Assembly (NCBI RefSeq): GCF_001632365.1 | Contig: NW_024468604.1 | Location: 3,520 to 67,519, forward strand | From: Laetiporus sulphureus 93-53 | Taxonomy: Eukaryota; Basidiomycota; Agaricomycetes; Polyporales; Laetiporaceae | Length of the DNA: 64,000 nucleotides | Reading direction: 5' to 3' | Shown: one piece after another, positions 1 through 11,165 of the stretch | Layout of the letters: every line of letters starts with the position of its first letter | Numbering within the stretch: the first letter of the stretch is position 1 | The notes under the pieces: model-generated | Told to the model about the DNA's origin: nothing | Database searches by the model: none | The model's input: the letters and a program-made list of their open reading frames with translations, nothing else | Program-made: the position numbers and the translations under genes

Positions 1-489
1 AAAGCTTTTGCGGCGCACGAGTCATCTCTCGGCCCGACCGTTCCGATGGTCCGAGTTCCTGTTCAAAAGCATAATCGCTCAAAATGATGAGATACTCGAT
101 GTCCGTCAGAGATATTTCAGAGTTGTCTCACGGGCGCTTGTCGCCTCCACTTTCGAGTAGCGTCACGCCGACGCGCCAAGGCTCCTACTAGCTAAATCTC
201 TAGTAAATGCAAGCCGGCTGTATACATATATTGAACATATGTGAGTAATATAACATGATAAGGATGCCCGAAGTGAAGATGATCTGTTTGTTATAGCGGT
301 CATCGAAGCAGGTCTGTAATCCATCCACTGGTAGTAGTGTCCAGGCATGAATAGTGACGGTTTAACAATGTACAAGAAACATGATGGTTGTTAATGCAAA
401 CTGGAAAATAAGTTAGTCTTTCCTCGTTCAGCGATACTGACAGTTGGACTCACCGAAGTGTGTGAGCAGCGCGCGGGCCCGTTTCAACT
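1..489. other. Intergenic left edge
   Basis: I see no supportable gene, repeat or RNA in this stretch. The short open frames have no family resemblance or splice context. It lies 3' of the minus-strand zinc-finger gene and probably includes its 3'UTR. Confidence 0.5.
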
Positions 490-1501
490 TCAATTTCCGA
501 GTAGATGCAGCAGATCAGGCTCCGCAACACAACCCGCCCTCGAGTTATGCACATGCCTCACCAGTGCGTCCCTGCGGCTAAAGCTCTTCATACAGCCGCC
601 TACCATCTTCGTGTCCCTGAACATATACCAGTCGTCCGGATTGCACACATCATAGAGGAACGCGTCCTTCAGCGGCACCCCGCAGCACACCCACTTCGCG
701 TAGCTCTCACTTGCCCGGTGCGTGTTCAGGTGCCGCCGCATATCCGGCACGCGCGTCTCCCTCTGGCTGTACCCGCACCCAAGTGGACACTCAAGCGAGC
801 GGCTCGCGGCGAACTTGGTGAGCATCTCGTCGAACTCTTGTTGGGTGATGTGGACCTGTGAGTTACGTGCGCTCGAGCTACGCCTCGACCTGACGGGAAG
901 CGACAGAGAGTATGGCGCTGGCGCAGATGGTGTTTTACGGGATGTATGGGTCGAGGAGCCATAATATGGGCCGCATCGGTATTCATGGGGACTGGTGGAG
1001 GACGCAGTAGAATCTCTCTCGATGGCGGAGTAGTCGGCGTCTTCAGTGTCTATCTCAGACTCGCCATCGTCGCTGTCATACAAAGAGACGGTCTGCCTCA
1101 GAAGCAGTAAGTTTTGTGACCTGCGCTCATCATCCTGTTCCTGACGTCCAGAGCTTCCGGGAATATGTGATTCGTCTTGCGGACAAGTACGAGGCTGCTT
1201 CACCCTAGTCAATACAATACACGGTGTGAACGGCTGAAACAGTCTCAGAGGAACAAAGGACGTACCGCCAGTAGCCGTTGTTCAACCAAGCACCAGGATT
1301 CGCCGCCTCAACCTCGGATACAGCGCTCGAATCGGCCTCCTCCATGTTGGTCCCCGACTCCTTGTCTGAGTCAGGGTAGAGCAGCGTGTCATCGTCAGAC
1401 GAATAGTCTGCCAGCGGCTTGAGGGAATGCGACGGCGAAGGCAGGAATGGTGGTTCGCAGAGCCCGCTCTCCTTCTCATCCTTCATGGGCGATTGGGACA
1501 T
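490..1501 (-). CDS. C2H2-like zinc-finger protein, copy 1
   Basis: Model: exons 1266-1501 and 490-1204 with a 61 nt intron (donor GTACGT, acceptor CTAG) that keeps frame; 316 aa. The N-terminal two thirds is Ser/Asp/Glu-rich and probably disordered. The last ~110 residues carry an unusual zinc-finger region: CPLGCGY...DMRRHLNTH, then a WVCCGVP segment, then GGCMKSFSRRDALVRHVHN...C, i.e. two C2H2-like fingers separated by a Cys-containing linker. This layout suggests nucleic-acid binding, but no specific function is recognised. The Met at 1501 is preferred because a TATA-like box (1631-1640, minus) lies ~130 nt upstream; an upstream Met at 1630 abuts that box. A clear paralogue (8929-9744) lies on the other side of three IRG genes, so the pair brackets the array. 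The zinc-finger region is certain as coding; the start is less so. Confidence 0.8.
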
Positions 1502-1630
1502 CCTGGGATAGCAGATACTAATGGAAGGAAGCGCGAACGCTGCACTCAATTTATGGGGGTTCGAGGAAGCAGTGGCGTACGGGGGCGGCCTGGTCCAGTA
1601 TGGTAGGGAAAGCGGCGGCAGGGTCGCCAT

Positions 1631-1640
1631 ATTTATATAG
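1631..1640 (-). promoter_or_regulatory. TATA-like box of zinc-finger gene copy 1
   Basis: On the minus strand the sequence reads CTATATAAAT, a good TATA box. It decides between two candidate starts: Met 1630 would sit directly on the box, whereas Met 1501 leaves room for a normal transcription start. Confidence 0.5.
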
Positions 1641-2398
1641 CGCGCCGCGCTGGGTGGCTCTGGTGACAGAACAAGGCTCATGGTGGCACTGGAGACGAGG
1701 GACAGACGGAGGGCTGCGTCTGTCCTTTGTCCGAGTGGCCTTTCAGCCACCCGGCGAGATCTACGCGAGATCAATCTCGATCGGCGGCGGGTGATGGAAT
1801 TGGCGCGGGAACGCGGAGTGGCCAAGAGGGCATTGTTCGACCACCTTGGTCTCCCCCTGCGTCCATTGGGGTGCCCGGTGTTCCTCCCAATATTGAGCTC
1901 GTCCTTATTTTATTCAGCACCATGCCGGCAAAGAAAAATGGCTTCAACTGTCTGCGACCTTCAGCCTGGCTGGCGGTGGCTGCGAACGAGGTAAGTCTTT
2001 GTTTCACTCGTGATGGATTATCTAAGCCTGTGCCGGATATCTTGATGAGCCCTCGCCACCGAAACAATAAATGGAACACACTGCGGTGTCGGCATCGGAA
2101 GACATGTTAACACCCGGGGCCACTCCCGTCTGGACGGCACGTGCTACTAACGTTGCCAGTAGTAGCCACAGGTGAGTAGCTATCACATTCTATTCTCATT
2201 ATCCAGCCAACTGTTTGTCTCGCCAGCGTTTACTTACATGGACGTGGTTAATAAAACGTAATCGAACTCCTTTCCCGGATGCAAGAGTCGGGCAAGATAC
2301 AGGTCAGCGAACATGTCAATGCTGTTACTCGAGACGAAATGTCGTGAGGCTACGACGGACACTGCTGATGCCTTCGGATACAATTCATCCATACTAAC
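1641..2398. other. Intergenic, no gene seen
   Basis: This is the upstream region of zinc-finger copy 1 and the 3' flank of the first IRG gene. Short open frames on both strands show no recognisable domain. Confidence 0.4.
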
Positions 2399-4028
2399 TC
2401 ACGGGTTTAGCTCGCTGTCCGGAAGCTGCATCATTCCTCCGAAAGTCATCCTGAATGCCGCACCGTCCTGGTATTCGAGCAACGACGAGGATGCTGGTGA
2501 ATCCTGCGCGACTGCAGGATAAACACTATGCGGAATCTCCTGCTCCAGGGGAGGAATACGGAGTGCCGCAGGTGAGGCAAGACGGAAGGGCACGTGGCGG
2601 GCCACTGTTCGCACCACATCGCGTATACCCCACCTGCTTTTGATGCGTCTGACCTGAGCTTCGAACATGAATTCCGCAATAAGATCAAGTTCGTCGTATG
2701 CATCCTTCGCCTCTTCTTCACGCATGATATGCCGTAGAGGCTCTCTATCAACGAGATAAACTCGCTGATTGGGTGATCCTGCATTTTGCAGGTTGTTCTT
2801 GACGCTCTCGCGCGTGTCCCACTCATGCTTCTTGATAGCCTCTTCCTTTGAACAGTCTTCTTCTTCCATGATGTTCCGAACGTGCTGATTCGTTTTCGAC
2901 CGCACGATATATGATGGTATGTTGAATCGCGCACAGTTTCGAATGAGGTCTATATCGATCTCCGTCATACGGTCGCCGATCAGGATGATGATGCAGTCGA
3001 AGATGTATAGGCCCTGGTCACTGAAGTACTGCTCCGCTGGCACGTTCAGCGTTCCTGCTCCCGGGATGTCATACCAAACGAAGGGGAGGCTGGCATCGGA
3101 ATCGTCGTAGCGGGTGATGGTGTCTGTGGTCTCCGTCGTGCCGACCGGGGCAGCGCCCGCATCGTTCTTGCGTAGGCCGCGGAGAGAGTTGATAAGTGAC
3201 GACTTGCCACTTCCCGCACCGCCGGCGACTGCAAAGTGGCAAAATCCTTCCTTGTAGCCCAAACGACGCAAGGTCTCTTCGAATTTATCTCGAGTGGGAA
3301 GAACGATGGGGTTGAACTTTTGTCGTAGCCTCCATTCCGCTCGCGACATTATTCTGTTAAAGAAACTAAAGCCCTTTGCATGATCCGCCTTGGTCATTGA
3401 GGCTTGGGCGTCTTGTGTTGTCCAGTCGTCCTGGTCCGTCCAGAACTCGTCTGACGTTGCCAAGTCTAGTAATGATCCGGCAGGGAACGCAGGCTCCAGT
3501 TCTATCTCGAGCCTTGCAAAGCCAATCAGCTTAGATCCTAAAGATATTCGGGAAGTTCGCTCACGGTTGCATATTGTCTCTCCCAGAGGTATGACCATGA
3601 ATATCTGTCTCATGTTCTTCCTTGCACTCCTGCTTCTGATTCTCAAGGCTGTCTGCCTGCCCATCTTCCGGCATCTCGTTGTCCTCCTTTCTCGTGCCCT
3701 CTGCCATCTCATTCTGATCGTCCGCATCGCGCATCTCGTCGCACTTCTCCGGCTCCTCGTGATGATCAGGCTCCTCCTTATTCTCGGGCATTTCGTTTGC
3801 CTCGTTGTGCTCGCCCTCCGCCATCTCATTATGTTCGTCTGCAACAAGCTGCTCGCCGGACTGTCGTCCCTGCTCTTGAGGATCCTGTTCTCCTGGTCTG
3901 TCATCTTCGTCTTTCATATGTTTCTTCATCTTCTCAAGTGTAGGGTTCTCCTTGACATCGTGTTTCTGTGCGCTGTTGCGAAATATTTCTCGAAGCCAGC
4001 CGGCCACACGGGATACAGTGTTGCCCAT
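2399..4028 (-). CDS. IRG-type GTPase 1 (acidic N-terminal domain)
   Basis: Model: exons 3565-4028 and 2399-3512, a 52 nt intron (GTGAGC...GCAAG with branch CTGAT), 525 aa. It starts MGNTVS, an N-myristoylation-type motif. Residues ~20-150 are a Glu/Asp/Asn/Met-rich low-complexity segment with repeated NEM motifs. The GTPase domain follows: G1 GGAGSGKSS (about residue 254), a G2-like GTTETT, G3 WYDIPGAGT, and a G4-like VRSK in place of TKxD. The motif order and the segment FDCIIILI..R.TEIDIDLIRNC match the immunity-related GTPase (IRG/IIGP) family, which includes vertebrate cell-autonomous defence GTPases. The ~70-residue tail after the GTPase domain is low-complexity and unlike the other copies. 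First of three tandem same-strand copies. The biological role in fungi is unknown; membrane attachment through myristate is inferred. Confidence 0.85.
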
Positions 4029-4892
4029 GATGATGATGACCACTTCTGAAAGGGTGAGTCTATGAAATCTATCGTTTCGCATTCGTTAGCACCTCAATCG
4101 CAGGTTTCAGGAACGAACCTTCGCTTGTTGACGGCGGGAGTGTAGTCGAAGCTTGAAGATACGATTGAAGGGCAGGTTGAGGGCACGCTAGGACTCCAAG
4201 ACCCTCTACCCCTGGCCACGTTGAATAGTGCAGGGCCCTGGCTGCCCCGAGTTCTTCATCTAGTATGCTTCGGGAAGCAGGGGTCTACTTCCAGCCGTGC
4301 TGTTGCCTCATGTCCGTATACCTCGACATTGTTTCTCGCGAGCGCTATTTGGTTGGTTCTGGAACAAGAAGTGATACACAGATATCATGCCATGCAAGAC
4401 AGATGAGCATAATATTCTGCAGTACGAACATGTAAGGAGAGTTAGCTTTATATTTTCCAGGCTCAAAAGCAATTTGGACGGCAGGGGATGACAAGCAAAA
4501 TTGTGAGTATCTGAAACCGCGTAGCCATCCTACATCATACTTGTAGTACAGCTTTGGATTCTGAGATCATCTCACCACAAATCGATCATCAAGACATGCG
4601 CGGAAAGGTGAGTACGGGTACAACTACATCCCGAAAGCAAGAGGGCAATTGAGCGGGACTCGAGAACTTGATCAGCTTGAAGACTATCTCTATGTTCGTG
4701 AGTCGCTGCTATTCGAGGTGCATCATAAACGTACACAAATACAGCGCGAATCATTCATCCCAATCGAATCCCGCGCCAAGCTCGTCTTCCGGCAATATGG
4801 CAGGATGTCCTTCAGTGGCCATCATAGGGCTTTGACTATGGGGCGAAGGCGGACTTCCTTGTGGATCTGGCCCAAAAACAATGGCCTTGAGC
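4029..4892. other. Intergenic between IRG 1 and IRG 2
   Basis: This holds the promoter side of IRG 1 and the 3' flank of IRG 2. I see no separate gene. Confidence 0.4.
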
Positions 4893-6182
4893 TTATCGAG
4901 TGACACCGGGACACGAAAGTGGGCAGATGAGGGATGCCAACGTTCGTATCATTTCTTGTGCATCCTGCTTGCTCCGGGATCGTCTTACCCGAGCCTCGGC
5001 CAGCAGTTTAACGAGGAGATCGTACTCGTCAAATGCTTCTTTTGGCTCATCATCCTGAACGATGCTGCGCAGGCTCTCGCTGTCAACCAAGTAGACCCGC
5101 TGCTTGTCTAATCGCGCACGCTGCAGGTTGTCTACGACATCCTTGCGCGTCTGCCGTTCAAGCGTCTTGCGGGCTTCCTCCCTTGAGCACCTACTCCTTC
5201 TTTCCTTCATGATGTTTTGGATATGCTGCGTCGCTTTAGACCGCACGATGTACGACGGGATCACGAACTGCGAACAGTTGCAGATAAGGTCTATGTCAAT
5301 CGTGGTGACGCGATCGCCAATGACGATGACAATGCAGTCGAAGATATATAGACCTTGATCAATGAAATATCGTTCCGCTGGCACGTTCGATGTCCCGGCG
5401 CCTGGGATGTCATATCATACAAAGGGAAGACTTGGATCGGGGTCATCATAGCGGGTGATGGCCTTGGTGGTCTCGTTCGTGCCGACTGGAGCAGCGCCAG
5501 GATTCCCCGCGTAAAGGCCGCGGAAAGAATTGATAAGTGACGACTTGCCGCTCCCTGCAGCGCCTGCGACTGCAAAATGGCAAAAACCTTCCTTGTAATT
5601 CAGGCGCTGCAAAGTCTCTTCGAAGGCCTCCTGAGTAGGAAGGATGACCGGATCGAGCTGTTGTTGCAGGCTCTTTTCCGCTCGTGGCAATATAGTATCG
5701 AAGAAGTGCCGGACCTTTGAAATATTCTCGATGGCCACAGTAGCTTCAGAATCTGTGGAGCACAGGCTTGCCGAGTCGGTCTCTGAGTCCTGTGTCATTG
5801 TATCTTTGGCCTTCGCGAACGCTGGATCCAATCCTGTTGGCTGCTCGACGTGCTCTTGAGAGAGGGTTTGCTCTTGTGTGGCGTCATTAATTCTGGCTCA
5901 CTGATCAGCAAGTCAACATCAGGCTGGCTTAGAAACTCACAGTGCCGTTTGGTTTTGTCCCGATTGTCCCGAGAGCCACTCAATGTGAGCGCTTGCCTTG
6001 CGCTTGGGATTGGGCTGCTGTTCCCTTTTGTGGTCTTCCTGCTTGTACTGATATCCCCCTGGATTTTCCATGCGTACTATCATATTATCCATCGTCGCAT
6101 TGTTTCCCATGTTGCCCTCCTTTCCATCGCGCCGGAAATCGTCGCGGAGCCAGCGGGCGATAGAGGATAACACATTGCCCAT
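4893..6182 (-). pseudogene. IRG-type GTPase 2 with in-frame TGA in the G3 motif
   Basis: Model: exons 5941-6182 and 4893-5892, a 48 nt intron (GTGAGT...GCCAG, branch CTGAT), 414 codons. The start is MGNVLS, again an N-myristoylation-type motif. G1 is GAAGSGKSS (about residue 193) and the G2-like segment is GTNETT. Where all relatives have Trp-Tyr-Asp in G3, codon 5415-5417 is TGA, a one-base change from TGG. The frame then continues intact for ~170 codons (YDIPGAGT, FDCIVIVIGDRVT, YIVRSK, QRVYLVD). No other break is visible, so the lesion looks recent, or the stop is read through, or it is an assembly error. The only GT...AG pair around the stop would give a 22 nt intron, too short to be credible. 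Confidence 0.8.
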
Positions 6183-6740
6183 TGCGATTTGCAATCGATC
6201 GCTCCAAGACGTTGAAGATATGTGCCGCGATGTCTGTCCAACGATCTTGGTCAATGCATCACTCGCAGACCGAAAAAGTGAATACTGAGCACCGGACGTT
6301 CACTTGTCCAAGGCGGTGAGCTGGTATTGCTTGACGAGATAGGACTGTCGTTCAACAGAGGTGGATGCTCCGAGAACCCTGGCAGTTGGTCACGTTGACC
6401 TGCGGCTTGCGACTCACCGTCCCGTGCTATCAAACCTTATACACTAGATTTGTACATGGGTGTCGTTCGCGCTGTTCCCCAGCCTTAGACGTAACCCAAT
6501 GCAACCCAAATACCTCGCACACAAACCCGTCACAGTAGATAGAAACCAGCTCGATGTGCTGAACTCATCTGAGACTCCGATAGTGGTACAAAGAGCATGA
6601 CAATCGGCCATCGATCACCATAGACTGTAGAACACTGCCTGCAGGGATTAGCTGACCGCAAGTGCCCTTCAAGACAAAAACTTATGTCCATGAATCGGCG
6701 AGGAAATGCGCTTCTTGCGCCACATGCCCTGAATTCCAGC
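6183..6740. other. Intergenic between IRG 2 and IRG 3
   Basis: Promoter region of IRG 2 and 3' flank of IRG 3. No gene or repeat is supported. Confidence 0.4.
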
Positions 6741-8051
6741 TCAGTCAACGGTCAGAATACGGAGTACCTCCCTCAGTCGCGCCTGGAACTCCGGGGCTCG
6801 GATTCTCCTCACGTGAGTGTCAAGCATGAGGTCTCGTACGAACTCAAGTTCGTCGATCACGTCCGGAGCAGGTTTTCTTGCATACAACTTGAGGTAATTC
6901 TTCGTATCGACGAGATAGACTCGCTGCTCTGGCAGTTGCGCTATGAGCAGATTGTGTTTGATACTATCGCGAGCGGTTGTGACATACGTCTTCCGCGCCC
7001 GTTGTATGAGCACTCCGCGTTTCTCCTCGTCCTCATCATCGCTGTCCTCCGCGATATCCTGTATGGTGTTCTCGATGCGCTGTAAGGATTTAGGGCGCAC
7101 GATGTACGTGGGTATATTATAGAGGGAAGCATTTTGCATAATGGCAATGTCGATCTCGGTGATTCGCTCGCCAATCACGACGATGATGCAGTCGAAGATG
7201 TAAAGGCCCTGATCATTGAAGTATTGCGCTGCAGGAACTGTGAGGGTGCCTGCTCCAGGTATGTCGTACCAAACGAATGGTGTGTCCGGATTGGAATCGG
7301 GGTAGCGACCGATCTCGAGAGTGGTTTCCGTCGAGCCGGTGGGAGCTGCGCCGTCCTGTCCATTTCGCAGGCCACGCAAAGCATTGATTAGCGATGACTT
7401 TCCGCTGCCTGCAGCACCTGCAACTGCAAAATGGAATTTGCCTTCTTGATAGTCGAGTCGAAGGAGCGCCCTGTCGAATTCTGCTTTGCTAGGCAGAACA
7501 GTCGCAGTCGGCACGGATCGCCCTTTCGCCTCCGCTTTCTTGAGTAGCGATTGCAGATCTTCCTGCCACTGAGCAGGACGGCGACTCTCTTCGCGAACTT
7601 CCGTCATCTCGACATTTACCTCAGGCTGGTCGCGGATCGGATCCTCCTCATGATTCGAATCCCCCGTTTCCAACCTTCTTCTGAGCCATATCATGGTCGG
7701 GCTCTCGTCTGGTCCTCCTCCAGGCCGCGGCCACAATATTGTCAAGATCAAAACTATCGCGCACCCCGCGATTGACCCTGGGATGGCAGCCAGCAAGCCT
7801 GCGGCAGCAGCACCCTCCGCGGCAGTAAAAGCTCCTGCAGCGACACCTCCAGTAGTCATTCCTCCTATCAACGAAAACAGTGCGCTGTATGTCGCACAAG
7901 ATTTCGACGACTCAATCGCTACTAAGCAACCTGAGATGTACGCGGCGACTTACGCAGCCTGAGGAACTGCATGGCTTGAGGCATATCCGAAGACTTGTGC
8001 GACTTGCGGGCCCACATAGGACGCTAACGGCGCGGACATGAGCACACCCAT
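6741..8051 (-). CDS. IRG-type GTPase 3 with membrane segment
   Basis: Model: exons 7954-8051 and 6741-7884, a 69 nt intron (GTAAGT...ACAG), 413 aa. The first exon starts MGVLMS, an N-myristoylation-type motif. Residues ~33-80 are Gly/Ala-rich and then strongly hydrophobic, with the run IVLILTIL, so a transmembrane or hairpin segment is likely in addition to the lipid site. The GTPase domain has G1 GAAGSGKSS (about residue 192), a G2-like GSTETT, G3 WYDIPGAGT, a G4-like VRPK and a C-terminal QRVYLVD strand. It lacks the long charged coiled coil of the later copies. Third gene of the tandem minus-strand set. Confidence 0.85.
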
Positions 8052-8928
8052 CTCCACTATGGGAGGACAGTTCTGCCTGTAATCCTGCACTGAGCGGGTG
8101 AGGCTGACTGGGAGATGATGAGAAACGCGATGAAAGAGATTGCAATTGAATGTGAATGAGGTGAACCCATCGGCCATCACCGTGCGGTCCGTGCCTCGTG
8201 CATGTTGTGACACTCTCACCTGCCATATAAAGGGCGCGAGCCTCAAGCAAGGTTAAGAAGTCAAGACGCCCACGAGTGTCGAGCTCGAATCGTTCATGAA
8301 CCATCCTTTAATGCACTGATATATAGTCTAGCTGTGCTTTCGCAGATAACACTCACTGATGGAGCCCGTCGGTCTTCCCGCGGCCAGTCAATTCCTGATG
8401 CTATTTATATAGGCGAGAATCCAAACGGTTTGGTGTGTTCTGCCAAGCCGTCACATGCAAGGTTCCCAGATGCGCTACATTCAAAATTGGAGCGAAGGAG
8501 TCGAGCAGGACCTGAGGAACACGACGACTGTCAATTGGCACATGATAAGCACACGTAAAGCCCTTGATGTGTACGGTGTTCTCACCTGCGATTGCAAGTT
8601 TCGCGAGTCTGTGGCGCAGAACTGACATTGCACTTAAGAATCCTACGGAATATGCAATATGCTGAATTGCGTGGAGAGATAGCTCGATATTGCTAATATA
8701 TATATAAAATCAATGCAACAATCCAGCACACCATGATATACGAGGAAACTGTGATGCTACAGACGTTCGTCCTAAGGAACCGAAACTTGAGGTTGTCTAG
8801 CGCGTGAGAGTGTGAAACGAACGACACAAGTCATTGCAATGTTCGACACCGATGCGTTACAAACGTCTGATACTTAAAGTCAGACTGCGCGAAGCGGAAT
8901 ATATATAGGGTGACAACTTACCTGCAGA
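8052..8928. other. Intergenic, no gene seen
   Basis: AT-richer stretch with a TATA-like run near 8696-8708. No open frame with a recognisable product; it separates IRG 3 from zinc-finger copy 2. Confidence 0.4.
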
Positions 8929-9744
8929 CTACTTGTTTTTCTTCTTCTTGCGTGGCTCTTCCTCATCTTCAAGCAGGACCTCACCTACGCACGGGATCTT
9001 CTTGTTACGCACATGCCTATCGAGCGAATCGCGCCGAGCGAAGCTTTTCTGACACCCGCCAGTCATCTCCATTCCATCGATCGTGTATATATGCTTTACA
9101 GCCTTGATCCCAAATAGTTTCGCTTGCGCGACGGGTACGCCGCGACACACCCACATATTGCGAGCGTCTGCAGAGTGTGTCTTGATATGCCGTTTCATAT
9201 CCCCTAGACGCCGGCTCGACTGCTTGAAGCCACAGCCGACTGGACAATGTGTCGATTGGCTCGTAGTGAACTTCTGGAAGAGCGCTTCGAGTTTCTGGTG
9301 GTCGAGAGACACCTGCTCGTTTCGGGCACGCGAAGCATATGATTCAGGGCTGACGGAACGGGAAGGAGGAGCAGAGGAAGGTGGGCGAGAGGCGGTGCGG
9401 GTCGATGCAACTGAAGGCGGGCGAGAGGCAGTGCGGGTAGATACAAGTGAAGGGGAAGGAGCACGCGATGTGCGAGACGATGAAGCATTACGATAGGGAT
9501 GATAGCGGCGGATGCGGGACTTTTGAACCCGTGCGAGTCGGGTGGGGAAGAATTCATCCTCGCTGGATTCCTCTTGCTTCGTGCGAGTCGCTTCCGATTC
9601 GTCCTCGGATTCCGCATATGAATCGGGAGTATCACGGGTCCTACTGACATACCGCGCGGTCTGTTGTCCAGGCCGGACTGATGTGGTGAGACTTTGCCGA
9701 GAAGTAGACCTGTAGCACAGAACTATCAATGAACTACGCCCCAT
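8929..9744 (-). CDS. C2H2-like zinc-finger protein, copy 2
   Basis: Single-exon model of 271 aa from the ATG at 9742-9744. The C-terminal part aligns with copy 1: CPVGCGF...DMKRHIKTH, WVCRGVP, GGCQKSFARRDSLDRHVRN...C, then an acidic stretch and a Lys-rich tail. The middle has short Ser/Arg/Pro repeats (three STRTASRPP-type units). An alternative start uses an upstream exon (from about 10050, ending 9884) spliced into 9709. That join keeps frame and mirrors the intron of copy 1, and a TATA-like box sits near 10052-10065, but no in-frame ATG follows the box. The DNA-binding C-terminus is secure; the 5' end is not. Confidence 0.75.
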   Translation of the reverse strand: MGRSSLIVLCYRSTSRQSLTTSVRPGQQTARYVSRTRDTPDSYAESEDESEATRTKQEESSEDEFFPTRLARVQKSRIRRYHPYRNASSSRTSRAPSPSLVSTRTASRPPSVASTRTASRPPSSAPPSRSVSPESYASRARNEQVSLDHQKLEALFQKFTTSQSTHCPVGCGFKQSSRRLGDMKRHIKTHSADARNMWVCRGVPVAQAKLFGIKAVKHIYTIDGMEMTGGCQKSFARRDSLDRHVRNKKIPCVGEVLLEDEEEPRKKKKNK

Positions 9745-11165
9745 CGTTTATCAGATAGACAAAGATATTATGTTCATCGCAACGCCTGTAACCACTGAGG
9801 TCTGCAGCATTTGAGTTCAAATTGGTACGTATATGAACGGGCACGTTCCGGAAATGGCTCGAATGCAAATTAAAGGAACCTACCTCAGACCCGATCCACG
9901 GAGACCAGTGGGAAAGTTCGATGGTCCGCTTAGGGCCGCCTGTGATCCCTCTGAATCGGGCCCGTCTGCCTCGTTTGCTTCATCGTCCACTCGTGTGGCA
10001 CGCAGGTCGGAGTCGCGCTGGCTTGAATTGACCGACCGCTGAGCATTGTCTGCTGTATAAATATGCCTTGTGGAAGGCCCCGGGCCTTTACCCCGTTGAT
10101 CTGTGTCCCAGCTTGTCCCGAATGCCAAGTGGTAGCGATGCTTGAAGAAAGCTATGCGACAAGCGAGAGGAAGTGATAACTCGAATGAGAATGAAAGCCT
10201 GGATGCAGCTGAAGATAGATCGTACTGCGCATGAACTGTGCTAATGGCCCAGCGTGTAAATGGACGACAGAGGTTTTGCAACAGACATAGACGTTCGACG
10301 TTCACTGTTCAGTGGCAAGTGGCGTTGTTTAGCGCCCGACGTTGTGGCGAGCACGTTGGGCTTTGCCGCATGGTGTGGCCGCGCACGGGTTTCGCTACAA
10401 CTTGACGAACGAGCCACCGCATCTGGCGTACTACGTTTCGCCTGCAATGGCACTATTCAGAAGGTCGATAACGAACGATGCAGTCCATCGCAAACTCCGA
10501 GCTTGGATGGGTATTGCGAGTGGCACCGGCTATGTGCACCACGTGGAATTTCGGTAGAAAATTCCGTTCAAGCTTGACATGGCACTCTCAAGTCCTTAAT
10601 CGAAACTTTGCTGTGCGTATATACGTTCAGATTTGTGGACGTGCATGGGCTGCCGTACCCGTTCTGAACATCGGAAATAAAGTTGTCAGACATTTTTCAG
10701 AGTTAGCACGGCGCAAAGACGGCAATTTTGACGAGTATTGCAGGGCAGAACACTTTCATGTGCATGTCAGCTTTATCGGACCGCAACGCGTATTACGGTA
10801 CTGTAGCTATACAGGATGAGCTACGCACGAGCGAGCGTACGCGAAATGTCCAAGGTCTTGAAGTGCTACATACTAGAAAGGCAAGATGACATATGATGAA
10901 GTCCGACACATTCCGCAAGCTGATCATCCGAAGAAGTGAATGATACAAGATACGAAACTTCGAGCTAGAGGCAATCTTCGCGTACATCATCAATATTGAG
11001 AAAAACCTGTAGAAAGAAGTCTCGGCCGAGGTAACGCCTGGCATCACGTTTGGTCAATCATGAATGCAAATGGATCGATACCACGTCGGTTCAATTCATC
11101 TGATGCCCAGGTCAATCAATAAGTCTTCTCAAAGCTTCCCATCGTCGATCATGTTTTTCAGCTTC
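9745..11165. other. Intergenic; possible 5' exon of zinc-finger copy 2
   Basis: 9884-10050 may be an upstream exon of the zinc-finger gene on the minus strand. The rest (10300-11165) shows no recognisable coding sequence on either strand. Confidence 0.35.

Noticed and set aside
2446..2934. 162-codon overlapping frame within IRG 1
   Set aside because: Alternative frame of the conserved GTPase exon; the other frame carries all the family motifs.
5405..5430. A mini-intron removing the TGA of IRG 2 (GTATGA...CCCAG)
   Set aside because: It would be only 22 nt, below any plausible spliceosomal intron, and would delete conserved G3 residues.
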